Source: Alphaproteobacteria bacterium (GTDB taxonomy: Bacteria; Pseudomonadota; Alphaproteobacteria; RF32; CAG-977). From it: 27,029 nucleotides of DNA. The notes beneath the pieces were generated by a model. It had not been told where the DNA came from and searched no databases. It saw only the letters and a list, made by a program, of their open reading frames with translations. The position numbers were made by a program, and so were the translations under genes. The number at the start of each line of letters is the position of its first letter. Positions within the stretch are counted from its first letter, which is position 1. The stretch covers positions 1-27,029 of the forward strand of contig JAFVEJ010000236.1 of NCBI GenBank assembly GCA_017476085.1, written 5' to 3'. Positions 7,025 to 15,494 of this stretch are shown piece after piece.

Positions 7025-8346
7025 AAACGCAGCTCCCTCTTCAGAAAATCAAAGATGTTTTCGGCGGCGCTTTTGCCGTTCGACGGCAGCAGATTGTTTG
7101 TTGTAAACTCACGGCGCTTTTCCGCCAACGGATCGTTTCCATTCAGAACGACGTCTTGCAAAAAAGATTCTATTTTTTCAGATAGGGGGGGGGCTTCATA
7201 CAATAAATGGTTGAACACAGCTTCGCCCAATTCATTGAATTTACGGGATACGGTATCGTCGCGAATTGTGAATAAATACGGTTTGTCGATCGCGGAGTAT
7301 TCGCACATAAAGCTGATGGAATCGCCAATCATTGCGTCAGAGGTTAAAAACAGGTCGATATATTCTCCGTCGGAAAACTGCGTGTTTTCCATCTGCACCC
7401 ATTTTTGATAGTATTCCGTCGTCTTTTCTTCGCCCCAACGTTCATCCGCATTTAATCTAGCGCGCAAAAGCGGATGGGGACGGAACGCGAATTGTATTTT
7501 ATCCCGATACTTTTCCGCCAATTCAAGCATAACATCCGCCAATTCGTTAAAACACGAATAGCCGTAATGCTCCGGATTGTTTTCAATCGAATGATGCGGT
7601 GCCCAAATGACTTTCTTTTTAGCGGAAGACTGTCTTTTCCAGACGCTTTCCGGTAAATGTCCGTCGAAAAACCGATCAAGTTTCGGATAACCCAGAAAAA
7701 AGCTGTTTTCTCCGTGATTGCGGGCGTAGTGTTCGGACAAAGAAAGATGTACGGCACTTTCCCAAAAGAGATATGTCATTTTGAAATGGAAATCCGTATC
7801 GAATATATATCCTTGCGCGTTTGATAAGAAATAGCCGTAAGGAACAAAACAAGTGATTGCGTTTCGGGCCTGTTCCATAAAACGATTCATATTTTTCAGG
7901 CCGAGTGTCGAATTAAAAAAAACGATATCCGGTTGAAATTTTTTCAATGACAGATATTCCTTTTTTTCAAAATCGTATAAAAGGACATATTTAAGATTTT
8001 TCTGTTCCAGATATTGAACGACTTTTCCGTATTTTGAGATATCGAATTTGACGTTCGGATCAAGATGTTCATACGGGAAAACGCCGACAACAGGTTTGAA
8101 TTCCACGCTTTTTTCCATCAAATGAAACAGTTTTTCCAAACAAAAAACATCTTTGTCGGGGCATAAAAACAAAACATTCAGAGGCGCTTTCCCCGAATTG
8201 TAATTGATAACGGAAAGGCGGCGCGAAGAAACAGCTTCAAAAGAAGATGCGTAATCTGGAACGAAATTCGTGCCGTATTGTTTGTTCAAATGTTTCCACA
8301 GTTTATAGGAAAGCTTATCAACGATATTTTTATGCTGAACTGTCAT
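7021..8346 (-). CDS. CDP-glycerol glycerophosphotransferase family protein with a C9 tract
   Basis: This 441-residue protein of the TagB/TagF-like family would move glycerol phosphate from CDP-glycerol onto a glycan. Family features are KKVIWAPHHSIE (about residue 245), FRPHPLLRARL and SDAMIGDSISFMCEYSAIDKPYLF with the conserved Asp/Ser pair. No membrane segment is evident. The start has a strong GGAGG five bases upstream, and the stop overlaps the TagD-like start (ATGA). A run of nine C encodes the APP stretch near residues 384-387. One C more gives a stop three codons further on, and one C less gives a stop within about five codons, so the last roughly 55 residues are switchable by slippage. 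This would make glycerol-phosphate addition phase-variable. Confidence 0.85.
   Translation of the reverse strand: MTVQHKNIVDKLSYKLWKHLNKQYGTNFVPDYASSFEAVSSRRLSVINYNSGKAPLNVLFLCPDKDVFCLEKLFHLMEKSVEFKPVVGVFPYEHLDPNVKFDISKYGKVVQYLEQKNLKYVLLYDFEKKEYLSLKKFQPDIVFFNSTLGLKNMNRFMEQARNAITCFVPYGYFLSNAQGYIFDTDFHFKMTYLFWESAVHLSLSEHYARNHGENSFFLGYPKLDRFFDGHLPESVWKRQSSAKKKVIWAPHHSIENNPEHYGYSCFNELADVMLELAEKYRDKIQFAFRPHPLLRARLNADERWGEEKTTEYYQKWVQMENTQFSDGEYIDLFLTSDAMIGDSISFMCEYSAIDKPYLFTIRDDTVSRKFNELGEAVFNHLLYEAPPLSEKIESFLQDVVLNGNDPLAEKRREFTTNNLLPSNGKSAAENIFDFLKRELRL
7185..7193 (-). repeat. homopolymeric C9 tract within the glycerophosphotransferase gene
   Basis: Nine consecutive G on the plus strand read as nine C in the coding strand. 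It is the longest G/C homopolymer I see in the window, and it lies in frame inside a surface-glycan gene. Both plus-one and minus-one slippage give early stops, the usual arrangement for a contingency locus. Confidence 0.8.
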
Positions 8347-8369
8347 ATAACCTCCTTTTTCACAAGACG

Positions 8370-10028
8370 TTATTTCCTGAGTTTTTTCTTAAATATCCTG
8401 ATCTTCATGCCGAACAAACGGATAAAAACGCGTTTTGTCGTTTCCGTTTTGACCTTCCAAACTTTAAGAACGTACGGAAGTTCAAAAATGGTTTTAGCTT
8501 TCAAAACAGATTTATTATTTAGTAAATTTGAAATAAGTTCACGAACAGGCGGCAAGACGGAGGATAAATCCAGATTTTTTATAAGTTCGTTTTCATAATT
8601 GTATGTTTGCTTTGTCATGTTGATGATTTTTGGATTGTCTTTCATCGTGTTTCCGGAATGATTTCTGTAATCCAGAAGAACTTCATCAACATATTTCATT
8701 TTGGAATATTTCGATATTTGAAGGAAAATATACCAATCATCCAAAGGTGCTTTTTTTGTGTAGTAACCAGTTCTTTTAAAAATATTTTTTCTTATAAGAT
8801 ATCCGTTAGGAACATAATTATGATTTCTAAATTCTTCATAAAGCCCAAAGCGTTCACTCTTAAAATCGATATGCGTTATTTTTTGCAAATATTCCGCAAG
8901 AGTTTTAAAAGCAGTTTCTTCTTGAATAACAGTATTCTTCCCATCCGCATCATAAAAAACTTGTTGACCGTTCTCATCAATGATGCCGTTATTTCCGACA
9001 GCTACTGCATAATCTCTATTTTGTGCTAAAAAATTATGCAATACTTCCAACGCATTCGGTCTATATCGGTCATCCGAAGCAAGAAAAGCTATATATTTAC
9101 CGCAAGCATTGGCTAACAATTCGTTCAGTGTTTCACAAACACCTTTGTTTTCCCTTGTCAAAAATAAAGTATGATAAAGTCTTTTTTCACAAAGCTCTTT
9201 CATTTCCGTTATTTTTTCCCAAGTGCTATCGGTAGAGCCGTCATCAATAACAATCAGTTCTATGTTTTTGTATGTTTGATCTAAAACGGATTTAATACTT
9301 TCCTGAATGTATTTTTCATGATTGTAAGCCGGAATTAAAACAGAGATTAAATCGTTTTCTTTTATGCCGGCAAATTTGTTTGATAATGAAACCGTTTGGA
9401 AAAGCTCTTTCAGCCTTTCATAATCCGGCATATACGGGGGAAGTTCTTTGGACGGATTCGTATAGCTCCAATCACATTTTAATGAGTTTTCCGAAAGGTT
9501 GATAATATTTTTTCTTTCTTTATTGCTGATATATAAAATATAAATTTCCGTTCCTTGAAATTTTTCAGATAGCTTCTTCTGTGCTTTTAAAATAATATCG
9601 TTATTTTCAAGCTTGTCGTTGCAATTAGGCGTTTCGATGTAAACAAATAAAACCCTTTCAGATTGTTCTATTTGAGATAACAAACGGAAAATCCTTCTCC
9701 GATATTGTTCGGAAACGGAAACATAAGCATCATCTAACGAACTGTTTAAGGGAAAATCGTGATTAAAGACTAAACCATTTTTCGTATTTCTATAAATAGT
9801 ACACGGCATAGGTGATTGTCTTGTTCCCTCGACAATTAAATCGTCTTTCTCGATAAAATGATTGAAATCATTGCAAACAAGATTGACCCTTCCTTCAAAA
9901 TCCGAACCGAAAAGCCAGTCAAACGGATATGAAAAACGTTGCAATCCGGACATTCTTAACGTGTCTGTGCACGAACACGCCGCACCTAGTGAAACAACCA
10001 AATCAAAACAATCGGTTTTAAAAAGCAT
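8370..10028 (-). CDS. DUF1796 domain fused to a family 2 glycosyltransferase
   Basis: This two-domain protein has 552 residues. Residues about 9-205 resemble DUF1796 (putative papain-like cysteine peptidase): DLVVSLGAACSC with Cys18, then FSYPFDWLFG, and HDFP with His90. Residues about 227-470 are a GT-A fold family 2 transferase: [41 protein letters not shown] with the metal-binding Asp pair, YVPNGYLIRKNIF and LDDWYIFLQISKY. The GT domain is clearly paralogous to the GT2 at 17572-18465. The basic C-terminus could hold it at the membrane. The coding sequence is much more AT-rich than its operon neighbours, with some 60-base lines near 22-23 % GC, suggesting separate acquisition. It starts four bases after the WbsX-like gene. 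Confidence 0.85.
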   Translation of the reverse strand: MLFKTDCFDLVVSLGAACSCTDTLRMSGLQRFSYPFDWLFGSDFEGRVNLVCNDFNHFIEKDDLIVEGTRQSPMPCTIYRNTKNGLVFNHDFPLNSSLDDAYVSVSEQYRRRIFRLLSQIEQSERVLFVYIETPNCNDKLENNDIILKAQKKLSEKFQGTEIYILYISNKERKNIINLSENSLKCDWSYTNPSKELPPYMPDYERLKELFQTVSLSNKFAGIKENDLISVLIPAYNHEKYIQESIKSVLDQTYKNIELIVIDDGSTDSTWEKITEMKELCEKRLYHTLFLTRENKGVCETLNELLANACGKYIAFLASDDRYRPNALEVLHNFLAQNRDYAVAVGNNGIIDENGQQVFYDADGKNTVIQEETAFKTLAEYLQKITHIDFKSERFGLYEEFRNHNYVPNGYLIRKNIFKRTGYYTKKAPLDDWYIFLQISKYSKMKYVDEVLLDYRNHSGNTMKDNPKIINMTKQTYNYENELIKNLDLSSVLPPVRELISNLLNNKSVLKAKTIFELPYVLKVWKVKTETTKRVFIRLFGMKIRIFKKKLRK

Positions 10029-10032
10029 CGTC

Positions 10033-11313
10033 TTATTTCCTTATGATCTGGAAAAAGAGTTTTATATCTTTCCACAGCTTCATTTTCAGATGGAAAAGCT
10101 CTCCTTCCGGTTTTTTATTCTTTTTTTGATTCGGAATCGTGTTCACGTCTCCGATGCTGTTCAGATATTCTTTTCTGTTGCGAATGGAAATATTCAGCCA
10201 CGACCACAAGGTCGCACCGTTGTCGGTATTATTTAATTCTTCGGCACTCATATCGTGCAATTTTTTAACGATTTCCAGACGAGCGTAACCGTCTTTTTCA
10301 TCGGGTTCCAGATAGGTGCCTTCGCCCCATTCATCCCAGGCGTCGATAAAAACGAACCTCTGTTCGGGCGCTAAACGGGACATCGCCTTTTTCGACATTT
10401 CAGTCAGAAAAATCTCAAAATTTTCGTTTGTCGCGTGGCGCAGAATAATCGGATTGTTTTTACCGCGGCGGCAGGAATTGTCCCATTCCATAAAAACGTC
10501 CTGATATAAGGGAACATCGTCTTCGTCGCGCAATAAATCCCGAACGGCAAGTGTGCGATAATCCAAACACCTGCATTCCATCGGTTCGTAAAAATACGGC
10601 ATATCGGACGGGGAAACGGATTCTATCGGACACCAGGTCGGCGAATGCTGATAGAGGGCGTCGTATCCGTTGCTTTTGGCGTCAAATCGGACATCTATAT
10701 TGTCCGTAGCCATCAGATACAAATCGATATTATATGTTTTTCTCGCATATTCTTTGATTTTTGATGCAAAATGTTTCGGATCGGGGATGTTCTGCGGAAT
10801 ATAAATCGATAAAACCGGTTTCCCGTTGATCTTAATGTAGCGGGAATCGTTGAAATAGGGCATCAGATCGTCAACCAGACGTTTATGAAAATCGGGAGCG
10901 TACGTTTGTTTCAAAAGAAGCTCTTTTGATGCCGATCCCCAATTCCTTGTCCAATCGTGGTTTGCCCAGCAAACAAAAAACGGCATATCGATTTCGGGCG
11001 TTTTCAGAACGTTTTCCAGCGGTTTTTCAAACAGGCGCCGTCCGTCGATCCACGAAAAATAAAAACACCACCCATAAATGCCGTATCTTTTTGCCATTTC
11101 CGTTTGCCGGATCAAAACTTCGGGTTCGGACAAATCATAATATCCGACGTCTTTATGAGGGACGCGCGGCTGATTATGTCCGTCAAAAAGAGGTTTTCCG
11201 GACTTGACATTCCACCATTCCGTAAAACCTTCCCCCCACCATTCGTCATTTTCGGGAATGCGGTTGAAAAGGCAAGTGTGTATAGCAATGTATTTAACAA
11301 AACTATCCGACAT
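10033..11313 (-). CDS. WbsX-like / glycoside hydrolase 99-like domain protein
   Basis: This 426-residue protein of the WbsX family (GH99-like TIM barrel) is common in O-antigen and rhamnan loci. Signatures in order are IPENDEWWGEGFTEWWNV, FDGHNQPRVPHKDVGYYDLS, YGIYGWCFYFSWIDGRRLFEKP, CWANHDWTRNWG, INGKPVLSIY, and DAWDEWGEGTYLEPD with paired acidic residues. Family members are related to endo-alpha-mannosidases, but those in biosynthetic loci are often thought to act during glycan assembly; the reaction is not established. No signal peptide is present, so it works in the cytoplasm. The start overlaps the ThDP-HAD gene by 11 bases. The C-terminal tail (KKNKKPEGELFHLKMKLWK) is basic, as in the neighbouring glycosyltransferases. 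Confidence 0.9.
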   Translation of the reverse strand: MSDSFVKYIAIHTCLFNRIPENDEWWGEGFTEWWNVKSGKPLFDGHNQPRVPHKDVGYYDLSEPEVLIRQTEMAKRYGIYGWCFYFSWIDGRRLFEKPLENVLKTPEIDMPFFVCWANHDWTRNWGSASKELLLKQTYAPDFHKRLVDDLMPYFNDSRYIKINGKPVLSIYIPQNIPDPKHFASKIKEYARKTYNIDLYLMATDNIDVRFDAKSNGYDALYQHSPTWCPIESVSPSDMPYFYEPMECRCLDYRTLAVRDLLRDEDDVPLYQDVFMEWDNSCRRGKNNPIILRHATNENFEIFLTEMSKKAMSRLAPEQRFVFIDAWDEWGEGTYLEPDEKDGYARLEIVKKLHDMSAEELNNTDNGATLWSWLNISIRNRKEYLNSIGDVNTIPNQKKNKKPEGELFHLKMKLWKDIKLFFQIIRK

Positions 11314-13522
11314 TTTTTTCTAACTCTCTTATACTTTCGATTATATTGTCCGGTCTGTATTCCCGCAGGACTTCCGGCGCTAAAAAACCGGTTGAAATTG
11401 CGCTTGTTTTCATTCCCAAAGCTTTTCCCGTTTGAACGTCTTTGCCTGTGTCGCCGACAAAAATATCATCGGCGGACATCGGCGCGATATGTTGCCGGAT
11501 CAGTTCTTCCTTTGTCGCTTTATGTTCGGTAATCAGCACGTCGTCAAATAAATCAAACAGCTTCAGCCGTTTCAATTCGGCGGTCGTGTTTTCAACGCTT
11601 TGCCGCGCGGTTGCCAGATAAAGAGCGTATTGTTTCTTTAACCGTTTCAGCGTTTCGATAACGTCCGGATAAACGGTGTCTTTATCCAGATATTCTTTTG
11701 TTTCGATCAGCTTCAGCCAACGTTTTTCGAAATCGTGAATTTTACGTTCGTCATATCCGAATCTGTCGGCTAAAATCATCGCGTGAGTGTTTTTGTGTCG
11801 CTTCAAATCCCAGTATTCGCCGTAAGTCAATTTTGATTGCGGGACAAGGAATTGAAACAGGGAATACAAACGTTCCCCCGCGTCAATCAATGTTCCGTCC
11901 AAATCGAAAACGATTTTTTTGCGCGCGTATTCGGGATCAAGTCTGGTAAATGCTCTTGTCACCTTGTCTTTTAAAGGAATTTCTACAAGGACGGGAGCCT
12001 TGCTTTCAAGAATTTGCTTTATATCGCAAGAATCGTAACGGGCATATTTCCACCCGAACGCCAATGCCGTTTTTTCCAGATCCGGCACGGAATATCCGTT
12101 CTTTGTTCCGACAAACCGGCCATTGTGATATTTCATCTGTCCTTCGGCAATCATTCCCAAAGAATGATTGTTGAAAACAAACAACTTAACCGGCGTTTTT
12201 TGTTCCGCAACGGTTTGCAGTTCCTGCAAATTCATCTGCAACCCGCCGTCACCCGTAAAAGCGATGATTCTTTTGGAACCGGCCGCCGCCGCGCCGATCG
12301 CCGCCGGCAGGGAAAAGCCCATACAGCCCAGACCGCCGGAGGTCAAAAAACGCTGTCCTTTCTTTAATTGCCAGCCTTGGGCCACCCACATCTGATTTTG
12401 TCCGACATCTGTCGTTACGACGCACTTTGCGGGGGCAAAAGCGCTGATTTTGCGCACAATATCGACCGGTTTTGAAGGAAGTTTTTCTTTCTTCCATTGT
12501 TCGATCTGCACCGTCCACCGTTTTATATTCGTCATAACGGCCAAGGCGTTCATTTTTTTCAGAAAAACGGATACGTCGCAACATATCGCGATATCGGGGC
12601 GGACAACGTGTTCCAATTCAGCCTTGTCAATATCGACGTGAACGATTTTCGCCGCCGGAGCGTAATCCGCAAAACACTTGCCGACTTGCCTTTTGGCAAG
12701 CCGTGTCCCCAAAGCCAAAATCAAATCCGATTGATAAATCGCATTATTTGCGCAAGGTAAACCATAGTTTCCCGAAAAACCGGCATCCGTTTGCGTGTAA
12801 ATGTCGTATCCCATCAACGTGCGGACAACGGGGATTTTTGTTTTCCGGACAAACGCGGCCAGTTCTTTTTCCGCTCCGGCCGACCGGATGCCGCCGCCTG
12901 CGACAATGACGGGACGTTCGGCTCTTTTCAGCATTTTCGCAACCGTTTGCGCCGTTTCGTCGTCAAGCTCCGTTCCGACTTCCGGTTCTTGCGATGGCAT
13001 GATATCGGGGATGTCTTCAAACAAAAGATTCATCGGCAAATCAATCAGAACGGCACCTTTTCTGCCGGAACAGGCAATACGGAACGCTTTGGAAAATTCG
13101 TTTCGAAGGACGGATTTTTCCATAATGCGGGCGGCGTATTTCGTAACGGGTTTCGCCATTGAAACGGTATCGATTTCCTGAAAACCGTTTTGACGAACGT
13201 TTTCCGTTTTCATATCCGATACGTTGACCTGTCCCGTAATGAACAGAACAGGGACGGAATCCAAATGAGCGTTGGCAATGGCAGTTATGACGTTTGTCGC
13301 CCCCGGACCGTTGGTAACAACGACAACTCCGCATTTTCCGGTCAAACGGGCGTAAGCGTCCGCGGCAAAACCGGAAGCCTGCTCATGACGGCATTGAACG
13401 TATTTCAGTCCCGCCTGCGCAAAAGCGTCTATCAGCGGCGTCACCGCACCGCCCTGATAGCCGAAAACGTGAGTTACCCCTTCAGATAACAAAAGCTTTG
13501 AAATATATTCGCACACTTTCAT
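11303..13522 (-). CDS. acetolactate-synthase-like ThDP enzyme fused to a HAD phosphatase domain
   Basis: This single frame of 739 residues has two enzymes. Residues 1 to about 525 are a complete three-domain ThDP enzyme of the acetolactate synthase type: VFGYQGGAVTPL, catalytic Glu47 in CRHEQASGFAADAYAR, a central domain with VIVAGGGI, and the ThDP-Mg motif GDG (424-426) to NN (451-452). Residues about 533-739 are a HAD hydrolase: nucleophile motif FDLDGTLID (Asp540, Asp542), LATAR (Thr638), and FVGDTGKDV (Asp691, Asp695). No regulatory ilvN subunit is nearby, so a role in branched-chain amino acid synthesis is unlikely. ThDP enzymes in glycan loci, such as YerE, add two-carbon branches to keto sugars. 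The HAD part could remove a phosphate from the same product. Substrates are inferred only. Confidence 0.88.
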   Translation of the reverse strand: MKVCEYISKLLLSEGVTHVFGYQGGAVTPLIDAFAQAGLKYVQCRHEQASGFAADAYARLTGKCGVVVVTNGPGATNVITAIANAHLDSVPVLFITGQVNVSDMKTENVRQNGFQEIDTVSMAKPVTKYAARIMEKSVLRNEFSKAFRIACSGRKGAVLIDLPMNLLFEDIPDIMPSQEPEVGTELDDETAQTVAKMLKRAERPVIVAGGGIRSAGAEKELAAFVRKTKIPVVRTLMGYDIYTQTDAGFSGNYGLPCANNAIYQSDLILALGTRLAKRQVGKCFADYAPAAKIVHVDIDKAELEHVVRPDIAICCDVSVFLKKMNALAVMTNIKRWTVQIEQWKKEKLPSKPVDIVRKISAFAPAKCVVTTDVGQNQMWVAQGWQLKKGQRFLTSGGLGCMGFSLPAAIGAAAAGSKRIIAFTGDGGLQMNLQELQTVAEQKTPVKLFVFNNHSLGMIAEGQMKYHNGRFVGTKNGYSVPDLEKTALAFGWKYARYDSCDIKQILESKAPVLVEIPLKDKVTRAFTRLDPEYARKKIVFDLDGTLIDAGERLYSLFQFLVPQSKLTYGEYWDLKRHKNTHAMILADRFGYDERKIHDFEKRWLKLIETKEYLDKDTVYPDVIETLKRLKKQYALYLATARQSVENTTAELKRLKLFDLFDDVLITEHKATKEELIRQHIAPMSADDIFVGDTGKDVQTGKALGMKTSAISTGFLAPEVLREYRPDNIIESIRELEKNVG

Positions 13523-14430
13523 CGTTTACCGTATTCCCTCCGGTAATAATCGACATAAGCGCGAACACCTTCTTCCAAAGGCGTTTCCGTCATTTGGAAC
13601 AGAGTTTTCATTTTCGTGTTATCAAAGCGGTTCGACCGTCCGGCCGGCACGTCGCCGAAAACAACGTCAGGCGTTTTGCCCGCAATCCGGTAAATCGTCA
13701 TCACAAGGTCTTTAATCCTGACTGCTTGATCTGAAACAAGATTGACGGGGCCTTTTGATTCGTTAAAAGAAACGGCCTTCAAAACGCAGTCGCAACAATC
13801 ATCGACCAAAAGCTGACTTCTGAAATCTTCTCCGTTGCCGAAGATTTTGATTTGTTGTCCGGTTTCGATTTGGCGGACAAAGGAAGAAACAATCTTGGAA
13901 TAAACTTCTTCCCCGATGCCATAGATTTGTCCGAATCTCAAAATCTGTAAAACAAAACCGTCCGCTTTAGCTTTTTCGGTCAAGTATTGTTCGCACATGA
14001 TTTTTGAGGCCGCATAAAGCGTTTCGGAAGTTAACGGCGTTTGTTCGGAAATCACTTCCCCGTCGTTTTTATAAACGCCGACCGAACTGATACAGATAAA
14101 CTTCTTCGGAATGTTCGGCAGATTTTCATACAGATGAACGGTGTTGCGGACATTGGTCATAAACTTGTATCCGTTTTCGATCCGGTAGTCGTCGCGGGTT
14201 CTCGGCACCGCCGATCCCAGATGAATCACAATATCAATCGTATCAATGCCGGCTTTTGTAAAATCAGCTTTTGTAAAGGTGTAGTTCTTATGAAGGACGC
14301 ACGGATAACCGGCGATTTCTCTTCCGGTCAGCAAAATGATTTTGCCGTTGCGGAAAAAAGAATCCGACGCCATTTTTCCTAACAGCGTTTTTCCGATAAA
14401 TCCCGCAGCTCCCGTTATAAGAACATTCAT
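13519..14430 (-). CDS. NAD-dependent epimerase/dehydratase (extended SDR)
   Basis: This 303-residue extended short-chain dehydrogenase acts on nucleotide sugars. The Rossmann motif TGAAGFIG is at 6-13. ISSVGVY carries the catalytic Ser at about 115-116, and YAASK gives the Tyr139/Lys143 pair. The substrate half includes LRFGQIYG, FGNGEDFRSQLLVDD and the C-terminal ETPLEEGVRAYVDYYR. Such enzymes are C4 epimerases, 4,6-dehydratases or C4 reductases; the exact reaction cannot be told here. It overlaps its neighbours by four bases on each side (ATGA at 13519-13522 and 14427-14430). It lies between an ATP-grasp ligase and the ThDP-HAD fusion, so it probably reduces or epimerises the same modified sugar. 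Confidence 0.88.
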   Translation of the reverse strand: MNVLITGAAGFIGKTLLGKMASDSFFRNGKIILLTGREIAGYPCVLHKNYTFTKADFTKAGIDTIDIVIHLGSAVPRTRDDYRIENGYKFMTNVRNTVHLYENLPNIPKKFICISSVGVYKNDGEVISEQTPLTSETLYAASKIMCEQYLTEKAKADGFVLQILRFGQIYGIGEEVYSKIVSSFVRQIETGQQIKIFGNGEDFRSQLLVDDCCDCVLKAVSFNESKGPVNLVSDQAVRIKDLVMTIYRIAGKTPDVVFGDVPAGRSNRFDNTKMKTLFQMTETPLEEGVRAYVDYYRREYGKR

Positions 14431-15494
14431 AAAACGATAACCTCTTTTTCAATATCCTTTGCCGTCATCAGACGAGGTTTCGTGTCCATGCCGCGCATCC
14501 ACATCAACCCGTCCGGTAACGGATTCATTTTCTTTTCAAGCTTCGGAAACTCGCCATACAAAGCCAAATCCTTGAAAATTTCAGGCATATTCAATCCCGC
14601 TTCGGTAAAGAACAATACCGTCGTGAAAAAACGCGAAATATTGATTTCCGTCGGATTGGGAACGCCGTCCGCATCATACGCCATATCCACTCCGAAAATG
14701 CCGTGCGGCTTGTCCGAAACGGCTTTTACGGTATCCAAGGCTATTTTCGTGACCAAGTCGTCACTGCATGTTTGTCCTACTTTTGTTACCCCCGTAACTC
14801 CTGATGCCGTTCTGTTTCCGTGAATCCAGCCGGATCTTTTTCTGGTTTGTGCGACGACAAGTTCGCCCTCGAACCAGATGGATAACCAAGTGACCGTCTT
14901 TGAGGTCAGCATTTCAGCTGCGATAAACTCTTTCCAACCGTTCGCCCGATCTATCCAGCATTTTGCCATCTGATAATCGTTTGTCGGTATGGAACCTTTT
15001 CCGCCTCCGCCCATAGACGTTGAACGAAGCCAAATCGTTCCTTTCTCGTCCCCCAATTCCGCAAACGCTCTTTTCAAATCGGATTCGTTATTGATCATCA
15101 TATTGACGGGAACTTTGATGCCGGCTTGCTTGAATTTCAGGTAAGATTTAAACTTGTTGACGCAGGTGTCGATTACGTCGTGCGGCGGCATAAACATTTT
15201 TGTTCCGGCCGCATGAATGTCGTCGCGAATCAAAGAAGCGTAATAAATTTCCAGATCATTTTGAAAATGAATCAGGTCCGGTTTTTCTTTTTCAAGGATT
15301 TTGAGCAGACTGTTTTTGTATTCCGGCCGGTTGGCATAAGGAACATAATATTTCCGTTCGGCGTGCGATAACACCAAATCTGTCGGTTCCGATCCCATAC
15401 CGATAATCGTTTCATGCTTTTTGCTTTTCAGAAGGGAATTGATTACTCCTTCCGACGGTGCGCCTCCGGCTCCGGCAATCAGAATTTTAGTCAT
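14427..15494 (-). CDS. ATP-grasp ligase, carbamoyl-phosphate-synthase-like
   Basis: This 355-residue ATP-grasp enzyme has an N-terminal pre-ATP-grasp Rossmann-like part (ILIAGAGGAPSEGVINSLL). Its central domain holds the Gly-rich phosphate loop SMGGGGKGS (160-168), and the metal site is in GIFGVDMAYDADG...PTEINISRF (Glu283, Asn285). This family joins a carboxylate (activated as acyl phosphate) to an amine or thiol. In a glycan operon beside two aminotransferases, the natural idea is attachment of an amino acid or other carboxylic acid to an amino-sugar nitrogen, or amidation of a uronic acid. That is inference from context. Four-base overlaps join it to the GNAT and epimerase genes. Confidence 0.87.
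   Translation of the reverse strand: MTKILIAGAGGAPSEGVINSLLKSKKHETIIGMGSEPTDLVLSHAERKYYVPYANRPEYKNSLLKILEKEKPDLIHFQNDLEIYYASLIRDDIHAAGTKMFMPPHDVIDTCVNKFKSYLKFKQAGIKVPVNMMINNESDLKRAFAELGDEKGTIWLRSTSMGGGGKGSIPTNDYQMAKCWIDRANGWKEFIAAEMLTSKTVTWLSIWFEGELVVAQTRKRSGWIHGNRTASGVTGVTKVGQTCSDDLVTKIALDTVKAVSDKPHGIFGVDMAYDADGVPNPTEINISRFFTTVLFFTEAGLNMPEIFKDLALYGEFPKLEKKMNPLPDGLMWMRGMDTKPRLMTAKDIEKEVIVL

Noticed and set aside
13519..13522. ThDP enzyme as the chromosomal acetolactate synthase IlvB
   Set aside because: No ilvN or ilvC nearby, C-terminal HAD fusion, and tight coupling to glycan genes argue for a sugar-pathway role.
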